64,000 nucleotides of DNA, from positions 2,666,001 through 2,730,000 of the forward strand of contig JAGYVD010000003.1 of NCBI GenBank assembly GCA_021209875.1, in the 5' to 3' direction. A program made the position numbers and the translations under genes. This DNA comes from Rosellinia necatrix. Its lineage: Eukaryota; Ascomycota; Sordariomycetes; Xylariales; Xylariaceae. Shown piece by piece: positions 12,190 to 24,115 of the stretch (within the stretch, counting starts at the first letter, position 1; the number at the start of each line of letters is the position of its first letter). The notes beneath the pieces were generated by a model. The model had not been told where the DNA came from, searched no databases, and saw nothing but the letters and a program-made list of their open reading frames with translations.

Positions 12190-15100
12190 CTTTTCCTTTT
12201 TTGCGCCTTGTTCGCCGTTGGTGTCGGGATATGGTTGGTCGGTTGCTTTGGTCTAATTGCTTTGGTGGTCTAGATTCGATCGAGGGAGCAGCCATCAACA
12301 GGGCCCAAGCATCACGTGGCGGGCTGCGGATGGATGTGTGGATGGGCGTGTGTAGATTGGTGTGCAGAGACTTGCAACGTCTCGAAGTGGCTTGTTAAAG
12401 GCGAGGTTGGGTGAAGCGGGACCCCTCACTCTTAGTCTGCTCATGGAACATGGCAATGGTCGGCTGCAGGTGGTTGCCATTAAAGAGCGCGTCGCCACCC
12501 CTTCCACATATATTTAAGGTACCTACCAAAGCCTTAGCAACACCCCTTTTAGGACGCTCTGTTGGCAGGGTATTTATAGTTATCTCCCTAGGTAAGGTAC
12601 CTAGTTGGTATGTCGTTACTGAATATTTCGCCTAGAAACACTCGACCTCAGAACCCCAATTGTTTGGGCGGTAACATGAGAGACAAACAAAAAAAAAAGG
12701 TGCGATTACGGCAATGTGTAGATAAGAACAGAAAGACCAGTTCAACTAAATTATTATAAAAAGTATCTGCAGTTGCAATGGAGTTGAAATTATGACGGCT
12801 GATCCCGAAATGCTGCCGTTTGAAAATCACATAGCGATCTGGGTATGTAGATAGACGTGAATAACACTACTGCTACAGGTACCTACTGCCCACTGCCTAC
12901 CTCTGGGTGTATAGATAGTATAGTTTGTCCTAGTCTGTTTAAAAAGGGGACCCCTTCAGAGATTAGACTAACCTGTATTGAAACACTCTGTCCTATTAAA
13001 CCAGCCCTTCTATTGAGTCCAAAAGCGTCCAGTAAGATCTACTGTATAGGCAGGGCGGGCCACCCTAGAGGGTTGGCGCTTGCTAAACAAAGCGCGGCGG
13101 TCTCGCCTGAGGCGTTATGATAGATGGAACCTTAATTGGGGATTGAGTGCCGGCGGCGTCAGCACTTCCCCCCACGAGAACTCCTCACCATGAACAAGCC
13201 GGCACTTCACCCCGCCACTCCCTCGAGAATGCATATCCACCAGCCGTAGTCGAGATACTACGTCACCTCAGGGTAGTCGACTAGATTTGTATGGAGAGGG
13301 CACCAAACATAGCACAGACACCTCGCACAAACAAGATATCTGGAGGCTTCTGAGCTCGCTCCCGAGCACTAGCAACCCTACCTAGTCCAATTTCGGGTGC
13401 ATCGGGACTATGCGGTGGAAGAGAAGGGGACGCATGAGGTATCAATCCGGTTGCGCTGAATATTGAACGATACGTATCGTCAGGGCAGCTACGGGTAGTT
13501 CATTGTAGCATTGGGCTCAACTCGCGGTGCCATTGCAATTAGCCAAGAATGGGGAGGGGGAGACAAAAATCCGCCTCGCACTACCAACGTCTGCTGCCAA
13601 GTTAATTAAAACCAATGCAAAGATCCCTTTCCGAGGACACGCACCATTCAGGCCCCCTGTCAAGGGCTCAGCCAGGCACGATTTCCATGGAAATACTTAC
13701 TCCTTACATAATTTGGCGCCCCCAGGTTTGACGACACCTCATCCGTGAAGCTCACTACACATGACGCCGTGCGGTCGGTGTCGCGCGCCTGATCAACCAG
13801 TTCGCGATCCCAGTGGCCGGTAGCTCGCGGGCGGTGGTTCTCAATTTGAGGAGGCTCGAGCTCAGTTTTATGTATTCGTCGTGTCAAACAGGCTGATACG
13901 AGTCTGGTGTCTCCAAGAATTCCCTTTCGCATATATTGCCATCCCGTGAGCAATACGATCCGATATCTAGACCCTTTCCTACGGATTAAACGTCGAAAAG
14001 GTGGGTTACGAATGGAGAGGTTGACCCAGATGTTAGCCTGTCAATACGTTGGATAGCCACCGATACCACCGCATAGGTAGTACTTGGGTACATACTTACT
14101 CCTCATCCGTGGCCTAGGCCAGAAACGATCATGAAGATACCCGCTAGGGTTAGGATGGAGGGACCCATTGATGAACAGCGTGACACTTGTGTCTCTCACA
14201 CACACCGTCTTTCCGCATACGACGCGCAGTAATTTATTCCCATGGCATAGATTTCGAGGGCTAATGCGCCCATGAGCACACGGGTTGTGAATGCTTCCCA
14301 TGGCCCTTGCCTCTCACAAAATCTCGCGTCGTATCAATACCAGTATTTCCATCTACCTATAGGAATAGTAAGCTCGTTGGTCAACCTGGATTGGGTGGAG
14401 AGAGGTCATTATCCCGTCACTTCCACGCACCAGATACTACGTAGTCAATAATCAAGTAACACAAGAGCCGACATACACTAATAGGATGCCGGTGGCAAGG
14501 CAATCGACAGCATGTTGACACGGGGTGAACAGTGCTAGGAGTTGAAGATCGAAGAAGCAAGCCCCTTGTAAACTAGTGTAGTGTGATGATAACTCCCAGC
14601 AGCTAGTCGGAGGATCGGTATCATCATCTCCGTGGCGAGCGAGCGGACTCGGTACTCTGGATTAGTATAAGAGTTATCTTCTGTGGTGGGTAGTCAGCGG
14701 TAGGATACCTAAAGTACTTATGTACATAGACCTGGCAAGGGCAGCAATGGCATCAATTTCAGCCTCAATCACACCATCGACGCTTGGACCAACATTTACT
14801 CGAGCCGTGACCATGATTGGCCAGCAGCCGCTTTCGATCACCTAAACAGGAAAAGATCTTAAACACCAACTTCGGCCGAATAATAGCGAACCCACAGCAA
14901 CAAGGCAGACATAGCAGGTAACTTACTACAGTATCAACACAACCAAGCCCACTCCGTAAGCAAAAGCGCTATCAAACATTTCTCCAGTAGAGTGTACGTA
15001 CATGATTACGTAGGGGGAGCGAAAGCGGGTAGCTATCCATAATCCTCGTCGCCAGGATCTGTTAGCGACCCTAAAGCCGAAACTGCCTGGGTTGATCAAG

Positions 15101-16327
15101 TAGGTACACAGCAGCAGACTGATGACAACCACGGCAACATGAGTTGGCAGGTACCGTCGAATACCTAATGGACGCTACCTAGGTAGTTAGTCTGCCGAGA
15201 AATAACGCTTGACTTGACAGTCACTAGCCGTCAAAAACCTCCATACTACAACAACAAAAGATTTCAAAGTATTTCAATTCACTTACACCATTCCATGTAC
15301 TATTCCCTATTATGCACACCATCGCAGACACGTTCATTTCGCTACGTACGGGCTCGCTCGATCATGGCGATGAACCCGCTAGGCCACGAACGGCAAAGGG
15401 GCAATGGCGCCATAGAGGGTCATCTCCAACAGACCAATCCACGAGCCCTTCCTATGACGACCTGGTGTTGCTGAGCGGGATCAGCTGAACGGGATGGGGA
15501 TGAACATGCACATGGCTGGAGTGCAGGACCCTTAAACTCCATTCCCACTACGAGAGCCACGCGTGTACTGTACACAGGCCCATATGTATGTATGTAGGTA
15601 TGTATGTAGGTACGTATGTAGTAGGTATGTGCTTAGGTAGTAGCCATCATCCCCGACTGTCCGATACCCACTGGCTCTCCTTTCGATCATTCCCGAACTC
15701 GAGTATCGAAAACCCGCGCTTCTGCCTTCCTATATAGCTTTGACAACCACACCTACAAGCACAACTGCTGCCGACTCCATCGTAAGCAGCCATCCCGTTT
15801 AGCGCAGCGCATGTCTATAAGGAGGCATGATATTTTCAACCATTGTTCACGTTACATAACCACGCCACAGCCAATCTCGCGGCCTGGCCCATTCTCCTGT
15901 GCTTGTAGCATTTACCATTTACCCCCTCGATGGACAGTTTGTAAATATCTAAATCGGCTCCTCAACCACGGTTCAATCCGTGTTCCTGGCTCTCTCGATC
16001 TACCAAGCCGCAGAGAAAGCCAACGGTGATCAATTCAGAACAGGGCATACCTCGTTTCAGCTGCTCCGCCGAGCACCGTTGACACATACCAAGAAAAGCT
16101 TGTCTTAATGTTGCCACGGACTTGCTTTTGAAGGATCCAAGGCGCGATATTAGAGGCTTGAGCACGCCATTCCCCCGGACCTAACATAGCCAACCAGGCG
16201 CTGTCTTAGCGCTTGGGACTCGAGAGGTGGGAGGTTGCATCCGCCAAACAAGCAATACAAAGCCCTTGGCCTACCTCTCTTACCCGTCGCCAGTTCTTGG
16301 TCTCATCCATCTCGGCAGATTATCGCC
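12190..16327. other. Intergenic region upstream of Bub2-like and sulfate permease genes
   Basis: Four kilobases hold the divergent promoters of the two genes. Frames such as 13660-13953, 14041-14301 and 14926-15132 on the minus strand are short, unrelated to known families and do not splice together convincingly. Seen: a GTATGTATGTAGGTA-type tetranucleotide tract at about 15587-15640, and the CYS3-type palindrome listed separately. The last 300 bases or so before 16328 are probably sulfate permease leader. Confidence 0.5.
15404..15413. promoter_or_regulatory. CYS3-type sulfur regulatory palindrome
   Basis: The ten bases ATGGCGCCAT fit the binding consensus of the Neurospora bZIP sulfur regulator CYS3 (ATGRYRYCAT) exactly and are fully palindromic. 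The site lies 915 bases upstream of the start codon of a sulfate permease, a class of gene known to be under CYS3/MetR control. The match is seen; binding is inferred. A 10-base pattern with four two-fold positions is expected about once in this window by chance, so its placement is what makes it notable. Confidence 0.5.
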
Positions 16328-18985
16328 ATGCCTTCCAGCACGCAGATTGGCCATGGCCTGGCCAAGGTTCTTGGTATCAAGCTCGACAAGCCCGAGACGG
16401 AGAGAGTCACAAGAGGAGAATCCGTCTTCTCGATTCAAACGGCTGATTCGTTCTTTGAAGAGCAGCCGACGGTCAAGGAAGCCCTAAACAGCATCATACC
16501 GACGAGAAGGGGTATCCTCAACTACATCTCATCGCTGTTTCCCTTCCTCTCTTGGATTGGCTTTTACAACCTCCAGTGGTTCATCGGCGATCTTGTCGCA
16601 GGTCAGTTCCCCACGGCCGCGGTCCAGATGCCCTCATGCTGACGATGTCTCAGGCATTACAATAGGGGCCGTAGTAGTCCCCCAGGGGATGGCATATGCC
16701 AAACTCGCCGAACTCCCCGTGCAATTTGGTCTCTACTCTTCATTCGTCGGTGTTATCATCTATTGGTTCTTCGCAACCTCTAAGGATATCACCATCGGGG
16801 TATGTCTCACGGTACCGACTGTGCCACCCATCTGTTTTATTGACATTCTGCCCTAGCCCGTTGCCGTTCTTTCTACTGTCACCGGCACCGTGGTACACAA
16901 TGTTATCGCTGCGCATCCCGAGTACGAAGAGGTGCCATGGGTCATCGCCTCCGCCCTCGCCGTCATCTGTGGCGCCATCGTGCTCTTTATCGGTCTCATT
17001 CGGCTTGGCTGGATTGTCGAGCTGATCCCGGTAGTCTCTCTCGCGGCCTTTATGACTGGCTCCGCCATCAACATCGCCGCCGGACAAGTGCCCGGGCTAT
17101 TGGGCATCAAAGGCTTCTCCACTAGAGATTCGACATATCTTGTCATCATAAATACACTCAAGGGCTTACCGAGGACAGACTTGAACGCCGCGATAGGCCT
17201 CACTGCCCTCTTTTTGCTCTACTTTATCCGTTCTGCGTGCAGCTTGGCTGCGAAGAAGTATCCGGATCGTCAAAAGCTCTTCTTTTTTTTGAACACACTG
17301 AGATCGGTTTTCGTGATTCTACTTTATACTTTAGTCAGCTGGTTGGTAAACATGCACCGTCGAGACTCACCAGCCTTCACTATCCTCGGCACAGTTCCAC
17401 GTGGTGAGTAACAACAGGGGGCGCCGAGGCTCTCGCGTGACGGCTAGCTGACTAGGTCCTAGGTTTTACACATGCTGCCGTACCAACTATCAACACCGAT
17501 ATCATCAGTTCCTTTGCAAGTGAAATCCCGGCCACCGTCATTGTGCTCCTCATTGAGCATATCGCCATATCGAAATCATTTGGCCGTGTCAATAACTATA
17601 GAATCAACCCATCGCAAGAGATGGTGGCCATCGGAGTAACTAACGTGATCGGGCCTTTCCTCGGTGGATATCCTGCTACCGGTTCCTTCAGTCGGACGGC
17701 GATTAAATCAAAGGCCGGTGTCAGGACACCATTCGCTGGCGTGATTACAGGAGTCATCGTACTGCTTGCTATCTATGCTTTGACGGCGGTATTTTTCTAC
17801 ATCCCGAACGCTGGGCTTGCGGCCGTTATCATTCATGCTGTCGGAGATCTCATCACCTCACCCAACACCGTCTATTCCTTCTGGCGTGTCTCACCCTTGG
17901 AGCCCGTCATTTTCTTCATTGGTGTGATCGTCACTGTTTTCACGACGATCGAGATCGGTATATACACCACCATCGGTATATCATTCGCCATATTTATCGT
18001 ACGAAATCTGAAGGCGAAGGGCGCGTTCCTCGGCAGAGTCCAGGTCCATTCCGTCATCGGCGACCATCTCACCGGCAATGACAACCGGCTGGCCGGCGAG
18101 TATGGAACTTTCCAGCCTGAGTCCAGCCCCAACGCTCTCCCACGCAACGTGTTCCTCCCCATCAATCACCAAGACGGCTCCAACCCCGGGATCGAACTGA
18201 CAAGTCCATATCCCGGCATCTTCATCTACCGCTTCTCCGAGCTGCTCAACTACCCGAGCGCCAGCCACACGATGGAGTATCTAGTCGAATATATCTTCGC
18301 CAATACACGGCCTACGATCCTAAACGCCTACAAGCGGCCGGGCGACCGGCCGTGGAACGACCCGGGCCCGAAGAGATTCGAGGAGCAGAACACGAGCCTG
18401 CCGACGCTCAAGGCCATCATCCTCGACTTCAGCTCGGTCAACAACGTCGACGTGACGTCGACGCAGATGCTGATCGACGTCCGGAACCAGCTGGACCGGT
18501 ACGTGGCGCCGGACGTTGTGGACTGGCACATGGCGTGCATCAACAACCGGTGGACGAAGCGGGCGCTGGTGTCCGCGGGGTTTGGGTACCCGGCGGTGCG
18601 CGCGGACGGGGCGCACTCGCGCTGGAGGTCGATCTTCAGCATCGCCGAGATCGGCGGGTCCGAGTCCGCGGCGGCGACGGCCGAGCGCGAGGCGAACGAG
18701 AAGGAGGTCGCGGTCGCGCAGGCCGAGGCCGCCGATGCCGAAGCCGGGCCAGGGGCGGAGGAGATCCAGCCCAGCGGCGCCTCCAGTCTCTCGGCCCCGG
18801 GGTCCCTGGCCAAGGCCAAGAGCCCCGACCACCCGGGCGCCCCCCGCAAGGCCGTCGTCCACGGCGTCAACCGCCCCCTGTTCCACGTCGACCTGACCAG
18901 CGCGCTCCAGAGCGCCATCGCGAACGTGGAGGCCAGAAAGCAGTTCCGCAGGGAAGGCGGCCAGGGCGTCGCCTCTTCTTCCTGA
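16328..18985 (+). CDS. Sulfate permease, SulP family with STAS domain
   Basis: Predicted 829-residue protein with exons 16328-16601, 16654-16799, 16857-17403 and 17463-18985; introns are 52, 57 and 59 bases with standard signals. The ATG at 16328 has a good context (CGCCATGCC). Residues 75 to about 510 form the multispanning SulP transport domain. It contains PQGMAYAKLAELPVQFGLYS (from residue 101), PVAVLSTVTG at the third exon start, and GSFSRTAIKSKAGVRTP. A cytoplasmic STAS domain covers about residues 571-715, with the core ILDFSSVNNVDVTS at 641-655. An Ala/Glu-rich tail of roughly 110 residues follows. Known: these plasma-membrane carriers import sulfate for cysteine and methionine synthesis and are induced on sulfur starvation. 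The upstream CYS3-type palindrome fits that. Odd: from about 18330 the coding sequence becomes strikingly GC-rich compared with the transport domain. Confidence 0.93.
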
Positions 18986-20874
18986 TCCTATCTAGCAAAA
19001 TTCGCATCTTTTCTACGCGTTTCGGGAGGCGAACATCTGGTAGGCAGACAGAGATTGGATGTCTCCTCTGGGAGGTAGGGTAGAATCTATCCTGGGAGAT
19101 AGTCATGTGTATATATGGGTGTCGTAGTTTCAATGGCAGGTTTGGTTATGACTCAGAGGATCGCCGGGACATCTTTTTTTTCTTTTTTTTCCCATATACC
19201 CATGTAGCATTTAGACCTATTGAGTCAATGTTGAGTAGGAGGCTGAAGGAACCCTCGCAACCGAGTCAGGGTTCTGGCATGACACCTGCTATGTTTATCT
19301 AAAGTTCGAGTGCGAGAATTGATTTAGCAGATTAACATGGATATGGCTACAAGCGTTATGAAAGCTCACTCCGGGTAGAGCTCCTGGCGATGCTTGCCAA
19401 GACACACTCATACGGGTATAGGAGAATCCGAAAGAACAGGGACCCGAAAGAACGGGGGAGATAGTACGGCGAAACGGTTTCTGTATATCTGACCTTTCTT
19501 ATGTTGATATTGGGATGGGGTGGTGTGTGACGCGGCTGGCGAATCGCATCACTGTTGATCGCTGACGTTCGGTAAGCACAGTACTACCGCGCTAGTTACA
19601 CGAGCAATACAAGGAGGTATATAGCCTTTCATCAATGCCCCCATATCACGCATTTAACTTACAAGGTAACCACGAAACATCCCGTGCGGGCTGTTTCGAC
19701 ATGAGGGGTCACAAGAAAGAGCCATGCAGTGGGTATCATCTCCGCGTTGCATCTTTTCTTGCCTCGGCCACTACTTCCTGGGTATCCGCAATGGCGGTTG
19801 TTGCTCATATCCAGTCTATATGAAAGACCCTGTGGCCCGTTTTTGCTCTTTCTTAAAAGATTTCATGTTGTTGCATGCTATACGCGCGGACGCGTGTGTT
19901 TAAAGAGTCTCCGAGTGCCAGTGTAAGATCATTTGTATCGTTTCAATAGCAAAAGTTTACCACGGCGATTCATGCCGCACCAGACCAAAGGTGAATAAAG
20001 AAAGAAAGAAGAACTACATGAACGAAACACCAACGGAAACGATAGACGAGGGAAGATGAATAGAGACACAACGTAGGCATTAATAGACGAATCAAGTTGA
20101 AACCAAAAATTACAATGTTTGGATGAGGTAAGGTGAGGCTAGGGCTTACCAGTCATCCGTCATCCGGCGGACGGACCCCATGGAGGTAGTCGGTCGGCTG
20201 GGTGGCCGGCCGTGTGATGGTTGCATGCGTGCATGGGCTGTACGATAAATTTTCTAATTTATCTAAAATAGTGTTGGCCAGAGGGCGATGTCTTTTTTGC
20301 CACCTAAAATAGATCACTTAAAGGAATCTTGTGTAATAGGTTGCCTCACTCATTTTCTGGTGAGGTAATAAATACCATGATATAATAGGCACAGTGGGTT
20401 AGGCCAATCAGCAAAATAGTATAGCCACGTTCAGCGAGTAAAAATATAGTGATAGTAGGAAATGATAACCCGTCATGTTTCATTGCTGACCTAAAACGTG
20501 TGTTTTATCTAAGAGTCTTTTTTATTTTACACATGGTTCCATATGACCATCCGTGCCATCAAGACACTCTGAAAAATCGGGCGCCAGAGGGGGGGGAAGG
20601 GTGGACGGGGTTAAAAAAAAATCGCAAGTAAGACCAATTCGGCGGGGTAACCAAAGCTTCCGGAGCCGATTGCCAATTAGGCACTGAACGAGAGATAGAA
20701 GATAGAAACATGAAAGAACGACGAGAAATGAAGTATGAATAGCAGATATGGAGAATGCCCCTTATGTAAACCCGTAGACAATTATGCCGGCCAATCTCCC
20801 TCCTGGGGATCAGCTCGTGGAGAGATATGACGGAACTAAATGATCTGCTGCCATGTTTTGCACCGAGAAGATTA
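18986..20874. other. Intergenic region, partly AT-rich
   Basis: This is 3' flank of two converging genes (sulfate permease and SWIM protein). No frame is convincing. The part from about 20230 to 20640 is AT-rich with short A/T runs and a G-run near 20588-20596. Nothing else is supported. Confidence 0.5.
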
Positions 20875-22298
20875 TCATCTAACGCGTTTTGGATGGCGGT
20901 CATTGTCCTCGCTCGTACGCTTCCTAGAGCTCTCTGCGGGTTCGGATCCGAATCGGGAGCCTGCTGTGCGTATCCGAGATATGATACCTCGGAGTTGATC
21001 GAGGTAGGATTGAGGAACGTTGGTATTGGTGATCGCTCGTTCAATCCGACTAAGATCTGGCAACAAATGGGCGACAAACTCTCGCTGGAGGCCACCTAGG
21101 ATGTCGAGGATAAAATTATGACTATGATCAATGATAAGATCGCTACAAAGATTAATTTTCTTTGCAGCCGTCGGTTGGGCATCGCCAAGGTTGTCACCGT
21201 CACCCCCCCTGGCGCGCTGCCTCGTGGTCTTCATTTCGCCTGACGACTTGCTCTAGGATGTAAACCAGCGTACTGGCTGCGGCACGGCAATCATAATCAT
21301 CGAGCTCTCTTTCGAAATGAATGACAATGGACATGAGCTGCTCCGAGATGTCCTTAAACGTCTTATAGCACCATTGTGGAGTTTTCGACAGCTCGGTTCG
21401 CTCTAGATCTGAGGCTTTGATGTAATTATCATAAGCATCTAGCGCCGCGTCGGCCCTGTCTCGGAATCTTCGGAACCTGGGGTTAAGCGGCTCATGGTTA
21501 CGCATCGAAGCCAAGAAATATGCTAAAAAAGGAGTCGTTGTCCAGCAACATCCGAAAGATGGTTTCTTCGAGGTCGCCCTCCTTTACTAATCCCTTCCCT
21601 AGAGTCTCGCCGGTGAGATCTGGCCGATATGTTTCGACAGGATTGCTAGATAAAGTAGCAAGTATCTCGCGGGCCGTCTGGATCCTGTGTGGTCTGGGTT
21701 TTGTAGACCCTCCGGCCATGACATCGCACCGAAGGCTGTCGGCTAGCACATCAAAATGAAAATCCGAGATGAAATCGCATACATTGCCATGCTTTGTCGT
21801 GTACCCATCTATTCTCCAGGTGTAAGGATCATCGGGCAACGGGACCAGTTGGCTTAATATCTGATCACAGAGCCAGAGCGTGTGACGGCAGGGATGCTGG
21901 AGAACGGTGCTTCTTTCATCCTGTTGGCATGAACAGCTGGGGCTGTCGTAAGGGCCGCCACTACAAGGGGTTCTGACGTGATGCTCTATCGTCTCCGAGA
22001 TGAGGAAGACATATCCTTGTCCCCGAGGCGAGCAGCCACGAAGAGTGAGCTTTGAAGATGTGTTGAGGGCTTTGACCACGGTGTTTTTCGTCCCGGTGTC
22101 GAGGCCATGTACCGAGTATCTCGTGCCGGAAGGGAATGTTGCGATGCCGCTCGCCTCATCAAAATCGATGCTTGTATCGATATCCGATTCGTAGGTGATC
22201 TCGGCCGAGTCGTCATCGCGCCTTTGGCTTTGAGAGTTCGTCGAGGTCGACATGCCTTCAAGAGAAAGCTGACTCATACGCTCAACAGGAGGGAACAT
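20875..22298 (-). CDS. SWIM zinc-finger protein of unknown function, interrupted by two frameshifts
   Basis: Three overlapping frames form one gene: 22298 to about 21525, then to about 21203, then to the stop at 20875. The first shift is at a run of six T (coding strand; 21525-21530) and the second at a run of seven G (21203-21209). Counting one base fewer in each run gives a single 473-residue frame. As assembled, translation would stop after 266 residues. Residues 122-139 carry a canonical SWIM motif CxC..CxH (C122, C124, C137, H139), followed by TLWLCDQILSQL. The C-terminal part is helical and ends in a basic, NLS-like KRVR tail after RKRTSEDN. Known: SWIM fingers bind DNA or protein; fungal single-SWIM proteins of this kind are uncharacterised. 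The shifts may be assembly errors or real inactivation. Introns do not explain them, as there is no room for one at either break. Confidence 0.7.
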
Positions 22299-22357
22299 TG
22301 AAAAAAGCGAAGGATGAGGCGACCGTGATGCGTTTCTTCTATGGCTTGTTTCTAAAA

Positions 22358-22416
22358 CCGGCGACGGCGGTTATATATAACCAGCAACCGGGTGACGGGG
22401 TTATATATAACAGGCA
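22358..22416 (-). promoter_or_regulatory. Duplicated TATA-containing promoter element
   Basis: The ten bases TTATATATAA occur at 22371-22380 and again at 22401-22410. Each sits in a similar GACGG(C/G)GG..CAGGCA/CCAGCA context, so the whole unit is an imperfect 30-base tandem duplication. The copies lie about 73 and 103 bases upstream of the SWIM gene ATG, a plausible core-promoter distance. The element is symmetrical, so strand is assigned only from the gene. Confidence 0.55.
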
Positions 22417-23251
22417 TCTAGGGGGTTGAAGGTTGTATCATACGCTCAGCGTCTACCTAGGCGTGATGAGTCGTGTGAGCCAGGAGAGGCCCGTCATCGA
22501 GACCACCTCCTTGGCTATGTTGGCTCTCTCCTTACCGAATTCGTAGCCACACCATCTCCGACCGCCGCCTGTTGGCCGTATGCGAAGGGCAAGCAGATGC
22601 GGCAAAACAAGACGGGCAAAGACGTCACCAGTGTCCGGGGCCCTGGACCCAGCTGGGATAAAGCTCTGATGAGCCCCCGCGTGAGATGGGACGCATTAGT
22701 GACGAGGCAGAGGGTTGGTCCGTCAGGCTGATAGTTTGGGAAGCCCAAGAAAGGCGAAGCATCTATATGAAGACATCATCGCTGCAGACCCGGTGGCACC
22801 ATCTTGGGGGCCTGTCGATAATACAATGGCACCTTAGCAAGCGCCGTGACGGACTTGACGGCCCATAGCAGTTTAATCCGGAAACCGGGAGAGCTGGTTG
22901 TAACTCGAACGGGGAGGTGTAAGAGTGCGTTCGGTGTCTACTTCGAGATGGGATGGCGGGGACGGCCTCGATCGTCTGATGGTGTTGTTGTGTGCTGCTT
23001 TGTTCAAATTAGGTAGAGATACTGTAGGTAGATGCACGCGCGAACAAGCCTACGAGCAAGCAACCCGCCCCGCCAAGGGAGCACAAACCCAAGCATGGTA
23101 CTTTGTCTTAGGTAGGGACGGTATTTTGCCTGCCTCCTGCACCTACCTAACTGTACCCAGGGTCGAGTACATACCCCACGTAGGTCCCTGAAAGGTTCCC
23201 TGTAGGATGTTGGGTAAGTAGGTAAGTAGGTAGGTACTTGTTAGCCACTGC

Positions 23252-23254
<3 letters not shown>

Positions 23255-23284
<30 letters not shown>
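23255..23284. repeat. (CTG)10 microsatellite
   Basis: Ten uninterrupted CTG units lie in intergenic DNA. The polyserine or polyalanine frames across it are artefacts of the repeat. Confidence 0.95.
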
Positions 23285-23285
<1 letters not shown>

Positions 23286-23974
23286 GTAAGACCGGGGCTG
23301 TGATTGGTGCAAAGACGGCTCCCAGAGAACGGGTTCCGCCCTTTTCCCCTCCCACCCGGGCTTCCTCAAGGGCCCATCAGCAGTATAAAGAGCAGATGGT
23401 GGCCCCCATTTGGACGGTCTGCACCTCTTCAATCCACTGGCCGCCTTTTCTGGCCGCAAAGCCACAGGCCAGGCCACCGTTTCCGCGGCCCATACCAGTG
23501 TCCGGCCACTACGTTTTCCGGTCTAAGGCGGCCCATTTGGGCGACCCATTGCTAGGCTATCGCTGGCCCAAGGCTTTTCCCCATCCCTTTGCTTGTATTG
23601 CAGTCGCTTTTCGCACCCGTGCCTTAGGTGGCTTCTAGAAAGAACGGAGGGCGCTCACAATCCTCCCCGTATGAGCTCGGTCCAAGTCGCATCAGCCGTG
23701 GGTTCTCAACCCTGTGCATGCCGTCGCTACCTATCAGCTGAGTTGGAGCTTTTCTAGATCCCGTCCCGACAGCGCGGATACCCGACGCCACATCTTCTCT
23801 GATACGGCAGCCGTTACCTACCAAGCATTTGACACAGCATCATCACCATCCTCCTCCTCATCTGTCCCGTCTTCATCCTCGCCTTCGCACGCACAAGACG
23901 CAAGGCATACTTCCCTCGAGTCGCGCTTCTGGTGCCATCGGCGTTGGATTGTCACCTGAGTCATACAGCCTGCG

Positions 23975-24115
23975 CATCGCATCGCATACCATGCATCGTA
24001 CACCATGTAACTACCGCATACTATGCATCGTATACCATGCACCGCACACCATGCACCGCACACCATGCACCACACATTATGTATACTATGTATCGCGCAT
24101 CATGCATCACGTATG
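23975..24115. repeat. Imperfect 13-15 base minisatellite (CATGCAYCGYAYAC type)
   Basis: Roughly ten diverged units resembling ACCATGCACCGCAC or ACCATGCATCGTAT follow each other. Most differences between units are C/T or G/A transitions. Confidence 0.75.

Noticed and set aside
12005..12298. Frame with a 20-residue threonine run upstream of the Bub2-like gene
   Set aside because: It is the GTT/GTC microsatellite read in another frame, overlapping the first exon on the same strand.
18320..18918. Long minus-strand and alternate plus-strand frames over the sulfate permease tail
   Set aside because: They are shadows caused by high GC, while the SulP/STAS frame is clearly conserved.
21200..21545. 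Introns as explanation for the SWIM gene breaks
   Set aside because: The frames overlap by 17 and 35 bases, leaving no room for an intron without losing conserved residues, and no donor/acceptor pair fits.
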